A DNA stretch of 64,000 nt from Maribacter sp. 4G9 (GCF_002742265.1 NZ_MDGL01000035.1:62001-126000), one strand, 5' to 3'. Positions 56,412-63,352 are shown, counted from the first letter of the stretch. Notes: generated by a model from the sequence alone, not told the origin. A program made the numbers and translations.

Positions 56412-57514
56412 TAAAATCACTTTTGTTTATACCCGATATTTCAGGCTTCACACACTTTGTACAGACCACAGAGGTACAACACTGTGAACACGTTATTGCC
56501 GAATTATTGGAAGTTCTCATTTCCTCCAATACACAAAACTTAAAATTGGCCGAAGTGGAAGGTGATGCTTTATTCTTTTATAAAGAAAATCATATTCCGT
56601 CCCAAGAGAAGTTGCTAGCCCAAGTCGAAACAATGTACACTGCGTTTTACAGTCATCTTAAAATGATGGAAACCAATCGAATTTGTCCGTGTCGTGCTTG
56701 TGCCAGTGCTCCAGATTTGGAACTCAAAATTGTACTGCATTGCGGAGAGCTTCAGTTTATGACTGTACAGGGCAATCGCAAGCCGTTTGGTGAATCGGTC
56801 ATTCAAGCGCATAGACTCCTCAAAAATTCTATTGAGAGTGATAATTATGTTTTGGTAAGTAAGGAGCTGGCTGGCGAAATAGGATTGCAATCAAGTTATC
56901 AAAGTATGCTATTCCAATTTCGCGAAAGCGAGAATAGTTACGACGGTAAACCCATCTCCTATCTTTTTGCAGAAATAGAGGTAGAAAAATTAAAGTTATT
57001 AGGTTTTGAACCACCTGAAATTGTAATTACTGATAGGCCACCTGATTTTGTGTTGGAACGTGAATTAAACATTGACCCCTACGAACTATTTGAATTGCTC
57101 ACTAATTATAGACATCGCCATTTGTGGATAGATGGTGTTGAAGAATTTAAGTTTAATGAATACGAGGTAACCCGTGCAGGCACTGAACACGTATGCGTTA
57201 TCAATGGTAAGCACTTCAACTTCACCACTGTCATCAAGGATGTACCCATTGACCAATTGATATATGGAGAGTTAACCACCGACCCATCACCAGTAGATAA
57301 ATTATACCTGTTTTACATTTTAGAACCTAAAGGGGAAGATAAAACACTACTCAAAGTAGAACAATACTGGACGACTCGTACTTTATTACAAAAACTCTTA
57401 ATGGCTACAATCGCTAAAAATCAAATCTCAAAAGGGTTAATCGCAGCTATCGATAAGCTTGAAAGACTGGTTAATCAAAATAAGACTAACAGCAAATCCC
57501 TTCTAAACTATTAA
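56402..57514 (+). CDS. DUF2652 protein with C-terminal SRPBCC domain
   Basis: The 370-residue protein has an N-terminal DUF2652 domain related to class III nucleotide cyclases (LLFIPDISGFTHFVQ, then AEVEGDALFFYKE, and KPFGESVIQAHRLLKNS). The cluster CPCRACASAP could bind metal. The last ~150 residues have an SRPBCC-like layout (FVLERELNIDPYELFELLTN to the terminal helix IAAIDKLERL). It is cytoplasmic. Known DUF2652 proteins lack demonstrated cyclase activity as far as I recall. It is the last gene of the exporter operon and one of several SRPBCC-containing genes in the island. Confidence 0.8.
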   Translation: MALVKSLLFIPDISGFTHFVQTTEVQHCEHVIAELLEVLISSNTQNLKLAEVEGDALFFYKENHIPSQEKLLAQVETMYTAFYSHLKMMETNRICPCRACASAPDLELKIVLHCGELQFMTVQGNRKPFGESVIQAHRLLKNSIESDNYVLVSKELAGEIGLQSSYQSMLFQFRESENSYDGKPISYLFAEIEVEKLKLLGFEPPEIVITDRPPDFVLERELNIDPYELFELLTNYRHRHLWIDGVEEFKFNEYEVTRAGTEHVCVINGKHFNFTTVIKDVPIDQLIYGELTTDPSPVDKLYLFYILEPKGEDKTLLKVEQYWTTRTLLQKLLMATIAKNQISKGLIAAIDKLERLVNQNKTNSKSLLNY

Positions 57515-57904
57515 GTTCATATCCCTTCAAAGGTCTCTCTTTACAGCTCACCACGCTATTACTTCTTTCTGGTCTTTTTATCCAATGGATTGACCTATTA
57601 TTCTAACTCCTTTCAAGCCTCCTATAAAATTGAAAGATGCTCCATAGACGAAGTATGGAATGCTCTTGCCTTAGACTACGGTGGTATTGGTAAATAGACA
57701 TCTGGCGTCAATCATGTGGTCGAATTCAGCGACGAGGGAGCTGATTCCAAACGATTGGATAAGGCAAAAAAACTATTAAGGAATTCCCAAGCATCTATTT
57801 CAGAAATCGCATATGACTGTGGATTCAATGACCCAGGTATTTTTCATAAACTGTTCAAAAAAGCTACGAAGTACCACCTAGCCTATATAGAACTGATTAG
57901 CTGA
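57515..57904 (+). pseudogene. Broken SRPBCC protein joined to an AraC-type HTH fragment
   Basis: One frame, the same as that of the gene before it, reads a signal-like FFLVFLSNGLTYYS, then the SRPBCC start IERCSIDEVWNALALDYGGIGK, an in-frame TAG at 57695-57697, then TSGVNHVVEFSDEG. It continues into the helix-turn-helix of an AraC regulator (LLRNSQASISEIAYDCGFND, FHKLFKKATK) and stops at 57904. No good start codon is seen. It looks like two unrelated gene pieces fused by deletion. The 62-residue frame from 57716 alone is therefore not a functional regulator. Confidence 0.6.
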
Positions 57905-57915
57905 TAAGGTAAAAA

Positions 57916-58557
57916 TTATAAATATTTTTCCTCAATCACCTCAAAATGGTGTTGCTGATGCCCAGAGATGCACAATACCAGTGTCCTTGGGGATGCTGGA
58001 AACGATTCATGTATGCCCATTATCTTGAGTTCTTCCTCTGAAAAATTGGCAAAGGTCTTAATCGTTTGTTTTCTTACATTTTTGAATCGTTCTAGTAGTT
58101 CGGTTTTGGTAATATCTTTTTCTACTCTAGCAGTGGTTATTTGATTGTAATATCCTATTGGGTCTTCCACCTTCTTACCAGCAATTTTTAACCCACTCTC
58201 TGTCATTATACGTTCATAGGAAATGATATGCTGCAATACTTGGGCAACAGTCCACTTTCCGAATCCATATTTGTAGGAAATCTTTTCTTCTGGAATAGCT
58301 TCTATAAAATCAATCATAACCTCTTCAGAATTCTGGAGTATCTCAGAGACAGTCACGCCATCTACGCTCTGTTCTAGATAGAACATCATCTGTGGGTCTC
58401 TTTCTTGTTGAGTCAACTGTTTAATTAGTGAGTTAGGCATTCGTTCTATTGTTTTTATTTGTCCATTTTCTTTTTTGTTCTGGCACGAAGCAATTCCGGT
58501 TACACATAGCAGTATCGTGTATATTAAGTATTTTATTTTCATAACGATTTGTGTCAT
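57916..58557 (-). CDS. DinB-family lipoprotein
   Basis: The 213-residue protein has a lipoprotein signal (TILLCVTGIASCQNK, lipobox GIASC) and then a DinB four-helix bundle. The metal-type histidines are in WTVAQVLQHIISYERI and ISGHQQHHFEVIEEKY. DinB-fold proteins include bacillithiol- or glutathione-dependent transferases, but an exported lipoprotein form has no known activity. The start overlaps the esterase stop by ATGA (58554-58557), so both are read from the ECF-type promoter upstream of the esterase. Confidence 0.82.
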   Translation of the reverse strand: MTQIVMKIKYLIYTILLCVTGIASCQNKKENGQIKTIERMPNSLIKQLTQQERDPQMMFYLEQSVDGVTVSEILQNSEEVMIDFIEAIPEEKISYKYGFGKWTVAQVLQHIISYERIMTESGLKIAGKKVEDPIGYYNQITTARVEKDITKTELLERFKNVRKQTIKTFANFSEEELKIMGIHESFPASPRTLVLCISGHQQHHFEVIEEKYL

Positions 58558-59297
58558 TTTAGAAGCTTATTCAACATCTGTTCCATCTGTCCATTCCAGT
58601 TATTAAAATCATGAGCACCTTCCGTTTCTAGATTTTCAACTGTATATCCTTTTGATTTATACAATTGTGTAAGTGGCCCAACATAATTTTCGGCATCGTT
58701 CTTACCTGTGGAAATGAATATGTTTAAATTTTCATTTTCAGAGAATGCTATTGATGACAGCGCTTCTTTACAGGGATAGGTAATTGGGGATAATAATGCA
58801 TAGTTCTGAAACAATTCGGTTTTACCAGAAAAATAAACCGCATTGAGACCTCCAAAGGAAATACCAATCAAACTGCGTTCTTTGGGTTTTAGCTTTCGCG
58901 AAAGCTGGCTTTCAATAGTTGGTGCCAACTCCTTTTCAAAAAACTGCATATATTTTTCGTTACAGAAAAAATAAGTATTGCGTTTATCCTGGCTTGTCTT
59001 GGCATCAATTGTACTTACAAACACATAATTCGCTTTAGGTATTTGACCTTTAATGGTAAGTTCTTTTATGATATCCAATGTGCCATTTTCAATCATTTTT
59101 TGACCATCTGTAATGTAAACAAACGGTTTAATTTCAATTTCAGGGGCGCTATCATATGTCGTTATGGAAATATTTTCTGCAAGGATTTTGCTAGCAATGA
59201 TTACTTTTTTTTCATTATCTGGAACTTGAGCTGCGCATAGATTGCACATTATTAATGAAAAGAAGGACAGGGTAATGATGTGAAAATTAGTTTTCAA
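58554..59297 (-). CDS. Secreted alpha/beta hydrolase (esterase D-like)
   Basis: This 247-residue protein from the TTG at 59297 has a signal peptide (FHIITLSFFSLIMCNLCAAQ), the nucleophile elbow GISFGGLNAVYFSG, and a C-terminal catalytic His in ETEGAHDFNNW. It resembles periplasmic esterases of the ferri-siderophore hydrolase/esterase D group. The longer frame from the ATG at 59324 would begin inside the -10 box of the ECF-type promoter, so I prefer the TTG start, which also leaves a cleaner signal peptide. It is coupled to the DinB lipoprotein gene. Confidence 0.78.
   Translation of the reverse strand: MKTNFHIITLSFFSLIMCNLCAAQVPDNEKKVIIASKILAENISITTYDSAPEIEIKPFVYITDGQKMIENGTLDIIKELTIKGQIPKANYVFVSTIDAKTSQDKRNTYFFCNEKYMQFFEKELAPTIESQLSRKLKPKERSLIGISFGGLNAVYFSGKTELFQNYALLSPITYPCKEALSSIAFSENENLNIFISTGKNDAENYVGPLTQLYKSKGYTVENLETEGAHDFNNWNGQMEQMLNKLLK
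58891..58906. repeat. Iterated palindrome AGCTTTCGCGAAAGCT
   Basis: Perfect 16-bp palindrome inside the esterase gene. A close relative CGCTTTCGCAAAAGCG is at 54862-54877 (one mismatch) and a half-extended TTTCGCGAAAGCG is at 56918-56930. I saw none in the first 49 kb. Confidence 0.65.
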
Positions 59298-59313
59298 TGA
59301 ATAGGCTTTTACT

Positions 59314-59342
59314 ATTAGATGCATAAAACTGTGCGGTGTGAC
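59314..59342 (-). promoter_or_regulatory. ECF-sigma promoter motif, copy C (esterase-DinB)
   Basis: On the minus strand GTCACAC (59342-59336), 15 bp, then ATC (59320-59318) followed by TAAT, with the core GCATCTAAT. The ATG at 59324 lies within the spacer/-10 boundary, so translation must start downstream. Confidence 0.8.
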
Positions 59343-59361
59343 AATCTCAAATAAAAAGCCA

Positions 59362-60240
59362 TCAATTCAACCGCATCGCCCTGTTAATCTTCTTATCGCT
59401 TAAAATATCTTCTATAAAGGTCTTCTTGTCAAAATTCTGTTTAAAGGGCATTTTGCGATACAATTCATCAAATTTGTGTTCTACGGTTTCCAACATAAAA
59501 TCGGCATCCGGTTTTATAACTTCTTTAAAACTGGCATGTTCCTTGCGGTTAAACAATAAATTCTTTGCATCTATAAACTTATTATCTAATGCAAACTGAA
59601 CTTTTTTATGGCATCGACAAGGATTACTTTTATCTACCAGGCCACATTTATTATTCATATAGTTAAACATATCTTTACGTGCCCGAGAAAGACGTTTTCT
59701 ATAATTATCCTTAGAAATATTTAAAATTTCGGAACCTATATTTTGGTCTGCATCAAACATTTCTCCTATGATGTACACCAAGCGTTGGTCTCTATTTAAA
59801 CACAACAGCATTCCACTCATGCAAGAATAATTCATCTCTTTTATAAGTGCTTCATTAGCCTTCTTTTCGGCTTCAGTCATATCTGTATCTGGCGTATTTT
59901 CTAAGCCTATAGCGTGCGCTTCAAAACTGGTAAACACCTCTTCGTTAGGTTTGCGTTTTGACATTAAAAAATGGTTGACCACAATACGATAGCACCAGGT
60001 CGAAAACTTACTTTTCCCTTTGAACATAGACAGATTGGTGACAATCTTAATAAGTGCTTCTTGGGTCAAGTCTTTTGCGTCTGCAGGATGGCGCACCATT
60101 TTCCAAGCCACATTGTAAATAAAAGGCTGATGTTTTAGAAGTAGTTCTTCCAAGGCTTTTTTATCACCATTCTTAGCCCCTGTAACCAACTCCATATCGG
60201 TCTTGTCCCCAGTATATTCTTTTAAAAAAGGATTGTCCAT
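59362..60240 (-). CDS. ECF RNA polymerase sigma factor with C-terminal extension
   Basis: The 292-residue protein has sigma region 2 (about residues 30-95; FIYNVAWKMVRHPADAKDLT, FSTWCYRIVVNHFLM) and region 4 (about 135-190; GSEILNISKDNYRKRLSRAR). An extension of ~100 residues with a CxCH motif (NPCRCHKK) replaces the usual short tail. I start at the ATG 60240 (MDNPFLKEYTG), because a TTG at 60258 would lie at or before the expected transcript start. It carries a copy of its own promoter motif, so it is probably autoregulated. No anti-sigma gene is adjacent, which suggests the extension itself controls activity. Confidence 0.88.
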   Translation of the reverse strand: MDNPFLKEYTGDKTDMELVTGAKNGDKKALEELLLKHQPFIYNVAWKMVRHPADAKDLTQEALIKIVTNLSMFKGKSKFSTWCYRIVVNHFLMSKRKPNEEVFTSFEAHAIGLENTPDTDMTEAEKKANEALIKEMNYSCMSGMLLCLNRDQRLVYIIGEMFDADQNIGSEILNISKDNYRKRLSRARKDMFNYMNNKCGLVDKSNPCRCHKKVQFALDNKFIDAKNLLFNRKEHASFKEVIKPDADFMLETVEHKFDELYRKMPFKQNFDKKTFIEDILSDKKINRAMRLN

Positions 60241-60257
60241 AATAGTTTTATTTATCA

Positions 60258-60286
60258 ATTAGATGCAAAAATGAACTAGGTGTGAC
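60258..60286 (-). promoter_or_regulatory. ECF-sigma promoter motif, copy D (sigma factor itself)
   Basis: Minus strand GTCACAC (60286-60280), 15 bp, ATC (60264-60262) and TAAT, with the core GCATCTAAT identical to copy C. The sigma ATG at 60240 is 17 bp beyond the motif. The preceding base differs (GGTCACAC instead of TGTCACAC). Confidence 0.8.
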
Positions 60287-60376
60287 CACTTCATTTGAAG
60301 ATTTAAATTAATTACATAATAATATAACATTTTAAAATTCTGCTTTTGCCAAAGCAATACAATGAAAACAAAGGTT

Positions 60377-60405
60377 GTCACACAATTACTTTTTCTGAAT
60401 CAAAG
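60377..60405 (+). promoter_or_regulatory. ECF-sigma promoter motif, copy A (first SRPBCC gene)
   Basis: TTGTCACAC with GTCACAC at 60377-60383, 15 bp, ATC at 60399-60401 and AAAG. The SRPBCC ATG is 32 bp beyond ATC. It is divergent from the sigma promoter with about 90 bp between them. Confidence 0.8.
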
Positions 60406-60433
60406 GGGGTATAACTTTTAAAATATAGTAAAA

Positions 60434-60940
60434 ATGAAAAAATTGAAATCGTTATCCTTAATAGCCTTGTTTATACTTGGTATAGGAAACACAGAAGTAA
60501 CCGCTCAAAATGCCAATGCAAAGTTGGTACACACTCAAATTGTTGAGAAAAGTGCAGACGATGTTTGGAAAATCGTAAGGAATCTTGATTTTGCAAAATA
60601 CACAAAGGCAGTAAGCAATGTGAAAGTGACAGGTAAATATGGTGCAGGTGCAACACGAGTGTGTACTGCCCCAGATGGAAAAAGTCAGTTTAAAGAAAGT
60701 ATCCTTGCCTATGATGATACTAACAGAACATACACTTACGCGGTTGTAGAAGGTGTTCCTGTTAAAGGTCTTGTAAACAACTTTAAAGTGATAGATCTGG
60801 GATACAATAAGTCAATGATTGTATGGTGGTCCAATTATGAGTCATTTATACAAAATCCACAGATGAACGAGGAGCAGTTTACGGCTTTTATGAAATCTTC
60901 ATTAACAGAGATTGTAACAAATATGGCTAATGATGCCTAA
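60434..60940 (+). CDS. Secreted SRPBCC (START-like) protein 1
   Basis: The 168-residue product has a signal peptide (SLIALFILGIGNTEVTAQN) and then an SRPBCC fold: KLVHTQIVEKSADDVWKIVRN at the first strand/helix, a glycine-rich KVTGKYGAGATRVCTAPDG turn and a long C-terminal helix (FTAFMKSSLTEIVTNMA). Such folds make a deep pocket for lipids, polyketides or other hydrophobic molecules. It is divergent from the sigma gene and has its own ECF-type promoter and a good terminator, so it is a one-gene unit. Confidence 0.88.
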   Translation: MKKLKSLSLIALFILGIGNTEVTAQNANAKLVHTQIVEKSADDVWKIVRNLDFAKYTKAVSNVKVTGKYGAGATRVCTAPDGKSQFKESILAYDDTNRTYTYAVVEGVPVKGLVNNFKVIDLGYNKSMIVWWSNYESFIQNPQMNEEQFTAFMKSSLTEIVTNMANDA

Positions 60941-60962
60941 TTAATATATTTCCCCTAAAATT

Positions 60963-60993
60963 AAAATGCTCGCTATAAAGGTGGGCATTTTTT
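60963..60993 (+). terminator. Terminator after SRPBCC gene 1
   Basis: Stem AAAATGCTC/GGGCATTTT (9 pairs with one G-U), loop about 11 nt, followed by a run of Ts. It separates the first SRPBCC gene from ECF-type promoter B, 20 bp further on. Confidence 0.8.
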
Positions 60994-61012
60994 ATAGTTT
61001 CTTTTAAGACTT

Positions 61013-61041
61013 GTCACACTGTAGTGTTTTCAGCATCAAAG
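61013..61041 (+). promoter_or_regulatory. ECF-sigma promoter motif, copy B (SRPBCC 2-3 operon)
   Basis: TTGTCACAC (GTCACAC 61013-61019), 15 bp, ATC at 61035-61037 and AAAG, with the core GCATCAAAG. The next ATG is at 61095. Confidence 0.8.
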
Positions 61042-61094
61042 CAGTAACGAACAAATAAATCTGCTTTCTCAAAAGCATAATATACAAACGTAAA

Positions 61095-61598
61095 ATGAAA
61101 ATTAACAAAACACTTAAAGTGAACGCCACTGCCAGCAAAGTTTGGGAAGTGCTATACACAAATTATGGAGATGCTTGCGATTGGGCAAGTACGGTAAACG
61201 AATCCAAAATAAGAAACGTCGATAATTCCCCATACGAAGGAAGAACCTGCTCGACTTCGTTTGGCGATGTAAGCGAGATTATAGACCACGTGGACGAAGA
61301 AAAGATGGAACTCCAATACCATCTAGATGACACTCCATTTATTATGAAAGCTGCAACCGCAAAATGGAGAGTAAAATCTACTAGTGTCAATACCTCAGAG
61401 GTCACGATGAATCTAGATGCTACTCTTGCAACGATTCCCGGAATCTTAATGGGATGGATGATAAAACCAAAAATGCGAAAAGACATTCATCAGACCATAG
61501 ATGACTTAAAATATTACATAGAGACTGGCAAACAATCCGAAGCAAAGATTAAGTCGGACACTAAATACATCAAAAAGAAGGGCAACAAAGCCGCATAA
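61095..61598 (+). CDS. Cytoplasmic SRPBCC protein 2
   Basis: The 167-residue protein lacks a signal peptide and starts directly with the SRPBCC strand/helix KINKTLKVNATASKVWEVLYTNYGD. The curved sheet follows, and a C-terminal helix HQTIDDLKYYIETGK then a lysine-rich tail (KSDTKYIKKKGNKAA). It is the cytoplasmic counterpart of SRPBCC proteins 1 and 3, which are exported. It is first in an operon with SRPBCC 3 (20 bp later) and the NTF2-like gene. Ligand unknown. Confidence 0.88.
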   Translation: MKINKTLKVNATASKVWEVLYTNYGDACDWASTVNESKIRNVDNSPYEGRTCSTSFGDVSEIIDHVDEEKMELQYHLDDTPFIMKAATAKWRVKSTSVNTSEVTMNLDATLATIPGILMGWMIKPKMRKDIHQTIDDLKYYIETGKQSEAKIKSDTKYIKKKGNKAA

Positions 61599-61618
61599 CC
61601 ATTTAAAATCAGAAAAAA

Positions 61619-62239
61619 ATGAAATTTAAAAACAAAACAATAGTAGCTATGGCCATTGCAATTTTGGCCTCCACATTTTCTTTCGCGCAGTCGATGAAAA
61701 AGAATTTTAAAACAGTTCACGTAGAACTTAAAATCAATGCACCAGCAGAACGAGTTTGGGAAGCAATGGTTCTGGACTATGGGGAGATATCAAATTTCTC
61801 ACCTTACATCTATACATCTGAATACACCAATGGGTCCTTGAAGGGAGAACTTGGTGCTGAACGTAAGTGTAATTTCAATGAGAAAGAAACACAATGGTCT
61901 CACGAGCGTATTGTCGAGATAGATAATGAAAATATGATAATGCGTAATGTGGTTTTTGATGGTAAAAAATTACCCTTAAACTTTGACAATTCACAAGCTT
62001 TTTATAGAGTAAAAGATAACGGAGATGGCACATCGACGGCATCTTATGAATTTCAGTTTCGTACCAAACCTGCTTTTATGGGTTTTATCGCAAAAGGCTC
62101 TTTCAAAAAGCAACTTAAGGGAACATTAGTAGGTCTCAAACACTATGTTGAAACCGGAGAACGAGTTACTGGTGGAACTGGAAAATACAAAGAAATAAAA
62201 GACAACTATCCAGAGCCAACATTGATAAAAACAGAATAG
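61619..62239 (+). CDS. Secreted SRPBCC protein 3
   Basis: The 206-residue product has a signal peptide (TIVAMAIAILASTFSFAQ) and an SRPBCC fold: TVHVELKINAPAERVWEAMV, GELGAERKCNFNEKETQW, and a C-terminal helix LKGTLVGLKHYVETGERVTG. It is close in layout to SRPBCC 2 but exported, so ligand handling may happen on both sides of the inner membrane. It lies 20 bp after SRPBCC 2 and 16 bp before the NTF2-like gene. Confidence 0.88.
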   Translation: MKFKNKTIVAMAIAILASTFSFAQSMKKNFKTVHVELKINAPAERVWEAMVLDYGEISNFSPYIYTSEYTNGSLKGELGAERKCNFNEKETQWSHERIVEIDNENMIMRNVVFDGKKLPLNFDNSQAFYRVKDNGDGTSTASYEFQFRTKPAFMGFIAKGSFKKQLKGTLVGLKHYVETGERVTGGTGKYKEIKDNYPEPTLIKTE

Positions 62240-62255
62240 AAAAACAAAAATAGTT

Positions 62256-62609
62256 ATGACAAATCAAGAAGTAGCAAACAAATTAGTAAGCCTTTTAAGA
62301 GAAGGAAAATTCAATGAGGTTTATGACGAATTATTCCATCCCGATGCGCATCACATCGAACCACAATCTGAGTATTTTGCAGATTTAAAGGGTGTTGAAG
62401 CAATTAAGGCTAAAGATGCTGCGATGAGCGAGCATTTAGAAGGAGTAGAATCTATGGAAGTGGGTGATGCCATTATAGCCAGTAAACACATTGCCATTCC
62501 CTACAAGCTCACGGCAAAACTAAAAGATGGAAACCAAATGTCACTTGATGAACTTATTGTTTATGAATTGAGCGATGGTAAAATTCTAAGCGAACAGTTT
62601 TTTTACTAA
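62256..62609 (+). CDS. NTF2/SnoaL-like protein
   Basis: The 117-residue protein shows the NTF2-like pattern: N-terminal helix TNQEVANKLVSLLREGKFNEVY, DELFHPDAHHIEPQSEYF, and a helix GVEAIKAKDAAMSEHLEGV before the curved sheet ending KILSEQFFY. Such domains bind small molecules or form dimers. In ECF41 sigma factors a SnoaL-like domain is fused to the sigma factor; here it is a separate gene in a unit with the same promoter motif. A regulatory role is therefore conceivable but unproven. It ends the operon 27 bp before a terminator. Confidence 0.85.
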   Translation: MTNQEVANKLVSLLREGKFNEVYDELFHPDAHHIEPQSEYFADLKGVEAIKAKDAAMSEHLEGVESMEVGDAIIASKHIAIPYKLTAKLKDGNQMSLDELIVYELSDGKILSEQFFY

Positions 62610-62635
62610 AGAGGAATCTCCCTCATAATATCAAG

Positions 62636-62663
62636 GCCACCAGCATTTTGCAGGTGGCTTTTT
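62636..62663 (+). terminator. Terminator after the SRPBCC-NTF2 operon
   Basis: Perfect stem GCCACC/GGTGGC with an 11-nt loop and TTTTT immediately after. It closes the operon from 61095. Confidence 0.85.
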
Positions 62664-62688
62664 AGTTTCTAAAATTGCCTTGGTGTAT

Positions 62689-63000
62689 TTAAAGAAAGTT
62701 AGTAGGCTCTCTCAATCTTACTTTAAATTTTTCTGTAAGCTTTTTATCTTGTAATTCTATCCAAAAGGTATCCAAGTCTTCAACCTCGACCTGAATCATT
62801 AAATTATTAGCCAATTCCTTGTTTTCATAATCTTGAAGAATGAATCGAATTGAGTCTCGACAAAATCCAATGTAACCATCGGTTTCCCACTCTATATAAA
62901 GCCCAAGATCTATAAATAGTTTCTTTGATTCTTTAAAATCTTTCCCTGATGGTATAAAGGGCTTTATATTATTTAATTTCGTTTTTATGATTTTATAGGA
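62689..63000 (-). pseudogene. VOC (glyoxalase-like) protein fragment
   Basis: Reading the minus strand, about 100 codons give a VOC-family protein: IKPFIPSGKDFKESKKLF, then LGLYIEWETDGYIGFCRDS and IRFILQDYENKELANNLMI, ending KVRLREPTNFL at 62689. No ATG, GTG or TTG start exists in this frame before an upstream stop at 63025. The product ends about 20 residues short of the family's usual PWG...DPSG end. I read it as a truncated, start-less remnant. Its closest relatives are the DinB/VOC-type resistance proteins. Confidence 0.65.
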
Positions 63001-63116
63001 AAAAAATAATCTATTATTTAATAATTAGTTATTCAATATTTTTCTAAAAATAAGAATTCGTATCATTTCACATTAAACAACAGCAGATTATATCCCTATT
63101 ACTAAAAAATCAAAAT

Positions 63117-63135
63117 GTTGTACCTATGTTGTACC
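63117..63135. repeat. 19-bp repeat, copy 2
   Basis: Exact copy of GTTGTACCTATGTTGTACC, 62 bp left of the right tRNA-Leu fragment, in the same orientation as copies 1 and 3. Confidence 0.75.
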
Positions 63136-63143
63136 CAAACAAA

Positions 63144-63169
63144 AAAACCTCCCATTTCTGAGAGGTTTT
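63144..63169 (-). terminator. Terminator at the right tRNA-Leu fragment
   Basis: The stem AAAACCTC/GAGGTTTT has a 10-nt loop. On the minus strand it is followed by further Ts (complement of the A-run 63141-63147). It lies just beyond the 3' end of the tRNA-Leu fragment, as on the left side, although the hairpin sequences differ. A separate 14-bp palindrome CTGTAAATTTACAG follows at 63174-63187. Confidence 0.65.
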
Positions 63170-63196
63170 ATGACTGTAAATTTACAGTTGAAAAAG

Positions 63197-63251
63197 TGCG
63201 GGCGGGGAGACTCGAACTCCCACACCTCGCGGCACCAGATCCTAAGTCTGG
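63197..63251 (-). other. Right attachment remnant: 3' half of tRNA-Leu(UAG)
   Basis: On the minus strand this fragment has anticodon stem CCAGA/TCTGG, the same loop CTTAGGA, a TpsiC arm GGGAG-TTCGAGT-CTCCC, the acceptor strand CGCCCGC and a discriminator A. The 5' half is missing here too. It is the same 55-nt architecture as the left remnant, with paired changes that keep both stems. A complete tRNA-Leu should lie to the right of the window. Confidence 0.82.
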
Positions 63252-63352
63252 TATATATTGCACCAATAAAGCATAAATTATCTCATTTTCAATGATTTAT
63301 GTTATCAGTCATTTTATTTAAAGTCAATTAATATCAGTTGATATCAACATTT

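Noticed and set aside
57716-57904. 62-residue AraC-like regulator as an intact gene
   Set aside because: The frame extends upstream into an SRPBCC piece with an in-frame stop; the HTH lacks the second half of an AraC DNA-binding domain and any sensor domain.
63197-63251. Complete tRNA-Leu gene
   Set aside because: The 5' acceptor strand and D-arm are missing at both this and the 49275 fragment; only the 3' half is present.
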